From Scatosoma sp045643825 (GTDB lineage Bacteria; Bacillota; Clostridia; Christensenellales; Borkfalkiaceae), in the NCBI GenBank assembly GCA_045643825.1, contig JAZRFV010000022.1, positions 1-64,000 on the forward strand: a stretch of DNA of 64,000 bases. Reading direction: 5' to 3'. Every line of letters begins with the position of its first letter. The first letter of the stretch is position 1. Positions 57,924 to 64,000 of this stretch are shown here, one piece after another. A model generated the notes under the pieces. It had not been told where the DNA came from, searched no databases, and saw only the letters and a program-made list of their open reading frames with translations. A program made the translations under genes and the position numbers.

Positions 57924-58694
57924 CTACAATCTCCTCTTTAACACACGGCGGATGTTCCCAAACACTCCGCTGTATTTTTTTGTCACATCGTACAGGCGGA
58001 TACGCCCCGTCAACACCCCGTTCGCTAGCAACCGAAAGGCGGTATGTATCTCGGTCAAATCCATACGGCACAGCTCGTACTCGTCGGGGATTAAACCGCA
58101 TATCGGCGTTTTGAGAAGCTCTGCCACCTCATCAGGGGTTAGGCACTCCCTCGACACCAAAAGGTCGCCACGCACCTTGTTTAGCACCACCGACAAGCCG
58201 TTTAGGTGGTAGCTTTTGAGTACGGTAATCACCTTATCCGCATCACGGATGGCGGATATATGCGGCGTTGTCACCACAATCGCTTCGTCCGCCGTCGCTA
58301 CCGCACGGTGAAAACCATCGTCGAGCCCCGCAGGGCAATCAATAAGGATAAAATCAAACTGCGGAGCAAGATTTTCGAGCACGAGCTTGATAGATTGCGG
58401 GGACACGTACCGTTCGGGTGCAGAGTGACTGCTTGTCAGTAGGTACAGGTTGGGGAATTTTGGGTGCTTGACAAGGGCTTGCTTTGCCCGACAACGCCCC
58501 TCGATAACATCCACGATATCGTAGGTAACCAAATGCTCTATCCCCGCACAAACATCCACGTTGTTTAGCCCAAAATCCGCATCGCAAAGGATAACCCGTT
58601 GTCCTTTTTGGGACAGACGAGCAGCAAGGCAAAACGCCACCGTTGTTTTTCCAACGCCACCCTTTCCGCTTGTGATTACGATTTTCCTTGCCAT
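57924..58694 (-). CDS. minD: Septum-site-determining ATPase MinD
   Basis: A ParA-type ATPase that binds the membrane and controls division-site placement. The deviant Walker A motif is SGKGGVGKTT (9-18), followed by ILCDADFGLNNVD and FILIDCPAGLDDGFHRAV. The end YSGVFGNIRRVLKRRL forms an amphipathic membrane-targeting helix as in true MinD. No minC is in the neighbourhood. TAGGAG precedes the ATG. The stop is next to the start of the small gene at 57691, so the two are co-translated. Confidence 0.9.
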   Translation of the reverse strand: MARKIVITSGKGGVGKTTVAFCLAARLSQKGQRVILCDADFGLNNVDVCAGIEHLVTYDIVDVIEGRCRAKQALVKHPKFPNLYLLTSSHSAPERYVSPQSIKLVLENLAPQFDFILIDCPAGLDDGFHRAVATADEAIVVTTPHISAIRDADKVITVLKSYHLNGLSVVLNKVRGDLLVSRECLTPDEVAELLKTPICGLIPDEYELCRMDLTEIHTAFRLLANGVLTGRIRLYDVTKKYSGVFGNIRRVLKRRL

Positions 58695-58788
58695 ACCCCG
58701 CTCCTACAAATTGCTACGATATATCATATCACTCACATAGGAAAATATCCTGCCGATTTTTGTCAAATTTTTGGATATTGGGTAAAAA

Positions 58789-58825
58789 AAACCAGCCTGC
58801 GGTTTTTCGCCGCAGGCTGGTTAGC
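58789..58825 (-). terminator. Terminator of the HisIE-like gene
   Basis: ACCAGCCTGCGG (58791-58802) pairs with CCGCAGGCTGGT (58810-58821); the minus strand continues TTTTTTTACC. Confidence 0.85.
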
Positions 58826-58839
58826 ATTTTTACTATGTA

Positions 58840-59493
58840 TCAACGATTACGTTTGCAAAGTTCTTCGCAAACTTCGGAAATTTTCACGCCTTTTGCGTTA
58901 AGAAGCACCATCACGTGGTACAAAAGGTCAGCCGCTTCGCTTACGACGATTTTCTTATCGTCGTTCTTCGCCGCGATCACAAGCTCTACCGCTTCTTCGC
59001 CCACTTTTTTACCGATACGATCGATACCACGCACAAACAAGAAGCTGGTGTACGCGCCGTCCTCGGGGTTCTTCTTCACCTTGGTCAAGATACGTTGCAA
59101 ACGACCGAACATTTCCGAACCGATGTTGTTGTATTCGCCCATGATTTGTTCGTCAAAGTAAGTGAATTTTTCCTTTTCCGCATCCACGTAGAAACGTTGA
59201 TCCAGCTTGAAAAGAACGGCTTCACCATCCCCTTCTACAAACGCCGCACGCAATTTTTGTACGTTGCCCCATTCTTCACCAAATTTACGAACTTCTTTCT
59301 TGTTGGGGCAATAATAATGCGCATAACCGCTATCCATCGACATCTCCAACGCTTCTTGATTGGCATAAGCGAGCATCAACACTTCACCGCTCTCATAATC
59401 CTGTGCAATTACAGGCACAACCCCGTTTTTACCGAATTTTATGTTCTTAAAATCAAAATCTCTCTTCTTTGCCGCCATTGCGCGCACCCCCAT
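58840..59493 (-). CDS. HisIE-like protein with degenerate HisI domain
   Basis: The N-terminal half aligns with phosphoribosyl-AMP cyclohydrolase (VPVIAQDYESGEVLMLAYANQEALEMSMDSGYAHYY), and the C-terminal half with phosphoribosyl-ATP pyrophosphatase (VGEEAVELVIAAKNDDKKIVVSEAADLLYHVMVLL). The HisI catalytic residues are gone: the SRSR stretch reads CPNK, the metal-binding DCDxD reads EGDGE, and HTG with the following cysteine is replaced by a shorter, Cys-free segment. The HisE helices and acidic metal residues are kept. No other his gene is near. It is more likely a MazG-like nucleotide pyrophosphatase with a binding domain than a histidine enzyme. Start uncertain: 59493 (AGAGG) or 59478. Confidence 0.75.
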   Translation of the reverse strand: MGVRAMAAKKRDFDFKNIKFGKNGVVPVIAQDYESGEVLMLAYANQEALEMSMDSGYAHYYCPNKKEVRKFGEEWGNVQKLRAAFVEGDGEAVLFKLDQRFYVDAEKEKFTYFDEQIMGEYNNIGSEMFGRLQRILTKVKKNPEDGAYTSFLFVRGIDRIGKKVGEEAVELVIAAKNDDKKIVVSEAADLLYHVMVLLNAKGVKISEVCEELCKRNR

Positions 59494-59545
59494 TGCATCC
59501 TCTGTGAAAATGGGAAACCTCCCCACAGTAGGTTATTTCGTCCTT

Positions 59546-59574
59546 ATTATACAATAAAATATCTTTACAGTCAA
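59546..59574 (-). promoter_or_regulatory. Sigma-A promoter of the HisIE-like gene
   Basis: Minus strand TTGACT (59574-59569), 17 bases, TATAAT (59551-59546). Confidence 0.85.
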
Positions 59575-59667
59575 TACCCTTAATAAAAATTTTTCTCATT
59601 TTTTATCATAAATTTATATGACTTTTTGATATTTTACGCATTTTTCGTAAAATCCAACGGCCCCGCC

Positions 59668-61674
59668 TTAATTCATCACGACGTCCTTCAAACTCTCGTA
59701 CTTTTTCAACGCCGCCGTGCGAAGTCTATCGTCTGCATACTGTCCTTCAAAGGCATCGTCCGACATACGCTTTGCCGCAAAAATTACCTGCGTAGGATAC
59801 CGCAAATTTTTGATATCCGACAACATTTTACCCGATTGTCTTGTTCCGAAGAAATCACCGCTACCGCGCATTTCCAGGTCTTTTTCCGCAATCTTAAACC
59901 CGTCCGTATTATCCTTCAAAGTCAAAAGTCGTTCCCTTGCCGTTTCCCCGTCCGAACCCATCAAAAGGAAGCAGTAGCTCTTTTCCGCACCACGCCCTAC
60001 ACGGCCGCGGAGCTGATGCAGCTGCGACAAGCCAAACCGTTCGGCATTGTAAATCACCATCATCGTGGCATTGGGCACGTCCACACCGACCTCGATAACC
60101 GTCGTCGACACCAAGCAATCGTACTCCCTCGCCTTAAACGCCGACATAATCTCCGCCTTTTCCTTGTCCTTCATCCTACCGTGCAAGAGAGCAAAGCGTA
60201 CCGACGGCAACCGTGAGGACAGTTCCTCGTACAGCTCCGTCACGCTCATAATCGCACCCTCTTCATCATCGTCGATCTTCGCACAAACGAAATACGCCTG
60301 CTTGCCCGCCGCCGTTTCCCTTTGAATGTAGGAAAGCATATCGTCGTAACGGCTTTCGGGGATAATACTTGTAGAAATCTCTTGACGAGCCTTCGGTTTG
60401 TCCGAAATCGTCGTCACGTCCAAATCCCCATAGAAAATCAAGGACAGCGTACGAGGGATGGGTGTTGCACTCATAACCAGCATATCCACACCCTCGCCCT
60501 TTTCCGCCAAGGCATTTCTTTGCGCCACGCCGAAACGGTGTTGCTCGTCACAAACGATAAAGGACAGCTTGGGTATTTCCACGTCGTTTTGGAAAATGGC
60601 GTGGGTACCGCACAAAATATCAATCTCGCCGTTTTTCAAGGCAAGCTTCATCTCTCGCTTTTCCTTCGCCGTCATACCGCCTGCCAAATAGCCCACGCGA
60701 TAATCGGGGAAATAACGCTGTAAAACCGCGTAATTTTGCGCCGCAAGCACCTCCGTCGGTGACAAATACGCCGCCGTAAAGCCGCTCTTTACCGCCATAA
60801 AAATGCCACACAACGCCACCGCGGTTTTACCGCTACCTACGTCGCCCTGCACAAGACGATTCATGCGCGTAGGCGCGTACAAATTCTCAAAAATTTCATT
60901 CACGGCACGCTTTTGTCCGTCGGTAAATTCAAAGCCGAAACGAGTAGCAAACTCCTTCACCTCCGCCGCCTTTACCGTGTAGTTATGCAACCGCACGTCC
61001 TCTTTTCCGCCCTTGATGATTTTGAAGGCGGAAATCAGGGTAAAATACTCCTCCAAAGCAATACGCTCGGAAGCGGCATCCTTTTTGGCGATATCCGTCG
61101 GGTTATGCACCTCAAAATACGCCTTTTCCAAGGACGGCAGGTCGTATTTTTGTGTAATTTGCCAAGGAATAACGGTGGATAAATCGCATTTTTGCAGGGC
61201 TTCACGCACCGCCGAACGCACCACCTTTTGACTCAACGTACCCTTCAAGGGATACACGGGGATAATCCCCTTGAGGCGGTAATTTTTATCCATTTCCTCA
61301 AAGGTGGGATTGACGAGGGAAATTTGCCCAAACTTGTTCTGTACACGGCCGTAAAAGAGGTATTCCCCTGCCTTCAGCTTTTGAATAACGTAGGGCTGGT
61401 TAAACCATACGACGGTGAAGGGATAACCGTTTTGCGAACAAAACGCCTTGACCATCTTACGCTTACTGCCGTAATTCACGGGGGTTACCCGATTGACCTC
61501 ACACGCCACCAACACCACGTCGTTGTGATAGGCGTTTTTAAGGGAAGAACGCTCCGTCAAATCCAAATACGCGCGCGGATAAAACCTTACGAGATCCTCT
61601 ACCTCGTAAATACCCAGCTTTTGAAAATCCTTTTCGCGTTTTTCACCGATTGAACGCAACATTGATAACTTCAT
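59668..61674 (-). CDS. recG: ATP-dependent DNA helicase RecG
   Basis: Remodels stalled replication forks and Holliday junctions. An N-terminal OB/wedge domain precedes the helicase core with Walker A QGDVGSGKTAVALCG, DEQHRFGVAQR (DExH), SATPIPRTLSL and QLRGRVGRGAEKSYC. The C-terminal TRG motif is present (MRGSGDFFGTRQSG). The length of about 668 residues is normal. I start at the ATG at 61674 with AGAGGAAGAT upstream. It follows fakA after 80 bases that include a GGGAA/TTCCC hairpin. Confidence 0.96.
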   Translation of the reverse strand: MKLSMLRSIGEKREKDFQKLGIYEVEDLVRFYPRAYLDLTERSSLKNAYHNDVVLVACEVNRVTPVNYGSKRKMVKAFCSQNGYPFTVVWFNQPYVIQKLKAGEYLFYGRVQNKFGQISLVNPTFEEMDKNYRLKGIIPVYPLKGTLSQKVVRSAVREALQKCDLSTVIPWQITQKYDLPSLEKAYFEVHNPTDIAKKDAASERIALEEYFTLISAFKIIKGGKEDVRLHNYTVKAAEVKEFATRFGFEFTDGQKRAVNEIFENLYAPTRMNRLVQGDVGSGKTAVALCGIFMAVKSGFTAAYLSPTEVLAAQNYAVLQRYFPDYRVGYLAGGMTAKEKREMKLALKNGEIDILCGTHAIFQNDVEIPKLSFIVCDEQHRFGVAQRNALAEKGEGVDMLVMSATPIPRTLSLIFYGDLDVTTISDKPKARQEISTSIIPESRYDDMLSYIQRETAAGKQAYFVCAKIDDDEEGAIMSVTELYEELSSRLPSVRFALLHGRMKDKEKAEIMSAFKAREYDCLVSTTVIEVGVDVPNATMMVIYNAERFGLSQLHQLRGRVGRGAEKSYCFLLMGSDGETARERLLTLKDNTDGFKIAEKDLEMRGSGDFFGTRQSGKMLSDIKNLRYPTQVIFAAKRMSDDAFEGQYADDRLRTAALKKYESLKDVVMN

Positions 61675-61754
61675 ATCTTCCTCTAAACTACGTAAAATGG
61701 GAAAGCGCCACCGCCTTCCCACTTAATTTACACTTTATTCGATTGATTTATACC

Positions 61755-63398
61755 TTATTCAAGGGCGATAATGTAGTAATATACCGCCTGACCGCCGTTT
61801 TGGAAGCTTACGTCCACGTCGGGGTATTTTTCCGCAATCACGTCGCAGAGTGCCGATGCATCCGCTTCATTTACGTCCTCACCATAGTACAAGGTGATTA
61901 CGTAGTGCGATTCTTCCTTCATCTTCGCAATCAACTTAAGTACCGTTTCTTCCAAGGACTGCGATTTCGCCAAGATCTTCTTGTCATCCAAGCCGATGAT
62001 GTCCCCTTCCTTAATCGAGAAGCCGTTCAAGGTGGTGTTTCTCACCGCATACGTTACCTGACCAACCTTTACGTTGTCAAGCGCGTGGATCATGTTGATC
62101 TTGTTTTCTTCCGCGCTCATATCGGGGGAGAATTCAAGGGCAGCAGCAAAGCCTTGGGGTACGTTCTTGGTAGGGATAACGTGCAAGGTCTTGTTTTCCA
62201 CAAGGTTCTTTGCCTGTTCCGCCGCCAAGGTGATGTTTTTATTGTTAGGGAACACGAATACGTGGTCAGCATTGATTTTTTGTGCTGCACCAGCGATGTC
62301 CGCCGCGGAAGGGTTCATCGTTTGACCGCCCTCAATAATACGGTCTACGGACAAGCCTTTGAAGATTTGGGCAAGGCCTGCACCCGTACAGATGGCGAGC
62401 ATACCCATTTCCTTCTTCTCCGCCTCAAGCTTTGCCTTGATTTGACGGTTTTGTTCCAACATGTTTTCAATTTTAGGTCTTTCCAACTCACCGAGTTCGA
62501 GTGCGTACGTCAACGCTTTACCAGGCTGGTTGGTGTGTACGTGTACCTTTACCAATTCCAAATCGCCGATACAGATAACGCTGTCACCGATTGCCATCAA
62601 TTTTTCTCTCAAACGATCGATTGCGGAAAGCGTGGTGCTCTTCTTCAAGTTAATAATGAAGAATTCCGTACAGTAAGCGAACTGGATTTCACCGATATCC
62701 ATATCGAGAATAGCAGAGTTGTCGCCAAAGCCACCGTCTTCGCTAACCTCAACGTTTTCCGTGTAAGCATCGGATACTTCTTCACCCGTCAAAGCGGAAA
62801 GGAAGCCCTTAATGATTACCATCAAGCCTACGCCGCCGCTGTCTACAACCCCTGCTTTCTTCAAAGCGGGCAACATTTCGGGCGTCAAATCCAAAGCACG
62901 GTCGCCTTCTTTAATTACGTCTTCAAGGAAGGTTTCTACGTTTTTCTTTTTGGAAGCAATTTTGAGGGCGTATTCGCTCATCATACGGATAACGGTCAAG
63001 ATCGTACCTTCTTTGGGTACGGATACCGCGCCGTAAGCAACCTTTGCGCCCGATTCGAAGGCTTTCGCAAACAATTTTACGTCCACCTCTTTTTCCGCCT
63101 TTTTAAATACGGAACACATACCTTTCAAAATTTGGGAAAGGATTACGCCAGAGTTACCACGTGCACCCTTCAAAGCGCCTTTGGAAATGCTGTCGCAAAC
63201 CTCGGAAAATGCGCTGGATTGACAAGCGGTTAACTCCTTCACGCACGATTGCATCGTGAGGGACATATTTGTACCGGTATCCCCGTCGGGTACAGGGAAG
63301 ACGTTGAGGGCGTCTACCTTCGCGCGGTTGATTTCCAACTGCTTCGCGCCAACGAGAACCATATTTCTAAAATCACTGCTATTGATTGTTTTATGCAT
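61755..63398 (-). CDS. fakA: Fatty acid kinase FakA (DAK2-domain protein, YloV)
   Basis: Phosphorylates fatty acids bound to FakB (DegV-type) proteins; one DegV gene is at 26603. The N-terminal DAK2 domain has VFPVPDGDTGTNMSLTMQSC (about 30-50, Mg/ATP site) and GARGNSGVILSQILKG. The C-terminal EDD-like domain is related to DegV. The 547 residues match YloV. The order asp23(yloU)-fakA(yloV)-recG is conserved from Bacillus. GAAGGAG precedes the ATG. Antisense frame open over 500 codons, a sign of biased codon use. Confidence 0.94.
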   Translation of the reverse strand: MHKTINSSDFRNMVLVGAKQLEINRAKVDALNVFPVPDGDTGTNMSLTMQSCVKELTACQSSAFSEVCDSISKGALKGARGNSGVILSQILKGMCSVFKKAEKEVDVKLFAKAFESGAKVAYGAVSVPKEGTILTVIRMMSEYALKIASKKKNVETFLEDVIKEGDRALDLTPEMLPALKKAGVVDSGGVGLMVIIKGFLSALTGEEVSDAYTENVEVSEDGGFGDNSAILDMDIGEIQFAYCTEFFIINLKKSTTLSAIDRLREKLMAIGDSVICIGDLELVKVHVHTNQPGKALTYALELGELERPKIENMLEQNRQIKAKLEAEKKEMGMLAICTGAGLAQIFKGLSVDRIIEGGQTMNPSAADIAGAAQKINADHVFVFPNNKNITLAAEQAKNLVENKTLHVIPTKNVPQGFAAALEFSPDMSAEENKINMIHALDNVKVGQVTYAVRNTTLNGFSIKEGDIIGLDDKKILAKSQSLEETVLKLIAKMKEESHYVITLYYGEDVNEADASALCDVIAEKYPDVDVSFQNGGQAVYYYIIALE

Positions 63399-63413
63399 TA
63401 TAAAATGCTCCTT

Positions 63414-63506
63414 CTACCTTTGTTTATTTTCCGCCAAGCGGATATACCATTGCGTGTAAGCTGAAAGGAGTAGTGCGAGAAACGCCCACGACGCAAAAAA
63501 GCGCAT
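63414..63506 (-). CDS. Possible 30-residue membrane peptide
   Basis: A short frame (MRFFASWAFLALLLSAY and a polar end, ATG at 63506, TAG at 63414) lies in the 135-base gap between asp23 and fakA. It has one hydrophobic helix after a basic start. No SD within 12 bases; low confidence. Confidence 0.2.
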   Translation of the reverse strand: MRFFASWAFLALLLSAYTQWYIRLAENKQR

Positions 63507-63533
63507 GTCAAAACTGACCGCGCTGTGCAATCC

Positions 63534-63884
63534 TTATAATTTAACCCCAAGCACGTTTACGTTGACTGTGTCGACAATCATACCGGTGAACACTTCCACC
63601 TTATATTTAATTGCCTCTTTCAAGGATTCCGCAACGGCGGTGATAGACACGCCGTACTTCATCACTACGTATACGTCTACGTAAATTCTATTGCCAGAGG
63701 TTGTCACTTTGATACCGCGTCCGCCGTCCCCTTTATTAAATAATAAAGAGAGGCTGTCGGTGAAACGGCGAGATACCATCTCAACAATCCCGTACGCTTC
63801 CATTGCCGTATGGGATGCTACCTTTGCAATTGCAAGGTCAGATATTGATATTTTACCGTATGCATTATTCGTTGTTACTGACAT
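63534..63884 (-). CDS. Asp23/Gls24 family protein (YloU-like)
   Basis: A 116-residue protein of the alkaline-shock/envelope-stress family. The typical start GKISISDLAIAKVASHTAMEAYGIVEMV is followed by GGRGIKVTTSGNRIYVDVYVVMKYGVSI and the conserved hydrophobic end YKVEVFTGMIVDTVNVNVLGV. Members associate with the membrane through Amap or act near fakA; the exact role is not established. First gene of the asp23-fakA-recG cluster. TTGGAG precedes the ATG, promoter at 63908-63936. Confidence 0.92.
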   Translation of the reverse strand: MSVTTNNAYGKISISDLAIAKVASHTAMEAYGIVEMVSRRFTDSLSLLFNKGDGGRGIKVTTSGNRIYVDVYVVMKYGVSITAVAESLKEAIKYKVEVFTGMIVDTVNVNVLGVKL

Positions 63885-63907
63885 AATCGTTCTCCAAGTG
63901 CTTTTTC

Positions 63908-63936
63908 ATTGTACACTATTTCTACCCATTTTGCAA
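63908..63936 (-). promoter_or_regulatory. Sigma-A promoter of the asp23-fakA-recG cluster
   Basis: Minus strand TTGCAA (63936-63931), 17 bases, TACAAT (63913-63908). Confidence 0.8.
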
Positions 63937-64000
63937 GTACTTTTACAATTTTTTTCGGAAATTTTTAATTTTTATGCTTTTTTGCCCCATTTTTAATTGC

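Noticed and set aside
61650..63233. 527-residue plus-strand open frame
   Set aside because: Antisense, in register, to fakA; same explanation.

Overview
The window reads as chromosomal DNA of a low-to-mid GC Gram-positive bacterium of the Firmicutes, most likely an uncultured Clostridia-type gut lineage. This rests on strong AGGAGG ribosome binding sites, sigma-A promoters with 17-base spacers, ECF-type vitamin S-components under THF and cobalamin riboswitches, an Asp23/FakA/RecG cluster, a SigB/SigF-type partner-switching module, a MinD with no MinC beside it, and many tight rho-independent terminators. No phage, transposase, rRNA or CRISPR array is visible. Genus-level placement is not supported by what I can see.

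Layout. 1-10.2 kb: mostly single-gene units, each with its own promoter and terminator: an SNF-type Na+ symporter, a large membrane-anchored surface protein, an MscS channel, a PHP phosphoesterase, a duplicated-domain lipoprotein, a CocE-type hydrolase and upp. 10.2-20.8 kb: a nine-gene minus-strand operon (lgt-pncB-lspA-pseudouridine synthase-DUF512 radical SAM-der-plsY-trkA-trkH) running from one consensus promoter and ending against a 215-base palindromic element. 20.8-27.6 kb: vitamin uptake (THF riboswitch-folT; cobalamin riboswitch-DUF4430 lipoprotein-ECF S-component), a DUF421/DUF4363 pair, a UDP-sugar pyrophosphorylase, DegV. 27.7-34 kb: transketolase, an S41 protease, a PucR-type regulator, and an uncharacterised membrane protein with the codon usage of a highly expressed gene. 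34-42.3 kb: STAS/anti-sigma/sigma module, a putative metal permease, tsaD, prfB, secA. 42.6-48.2 kb: metK back to back with a PflX-like radical SAM gene, ABC-F, and an SPFH/RHH pair. 48.3-57.5 kb: tRNA-Ser followed by about 300 bases of nested palindromes, a Fe-S protein, GH31, DUF1653, an anion permease, argH/argG, trmO. 57.5-64 kb: a symmetrical multi-hairpin element, minD with a small downstream gene, a HisIE-like protein that has lost HisI catalytic residues, recG, fakA, asp23.

The genes are mainly housekeeping: lipoprotein processing (lgt, lspA), secretion (secA), translation fidelity (prfB, tsaD, trmO, der), K+ uptake, phospholipid synthesis, arginine synthesis, and folate and B12 uptake. 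What ordinary gene annotation does not explain is the non-coding layer. (1) Three large palindromic elements lie at gene ends or beside a tRNA. (2) A short dispersed repeat with core CGCATACCTGCCCC recurs about eight times, always in the same orientation, inside genes in different reading frames and inside the peripheral part of both riboswitch leaders. (3) At least four genes have a perfectly spaced promoter whose predicted start site falls on or within 3 bases of the ATG, with no ribosome binding site.
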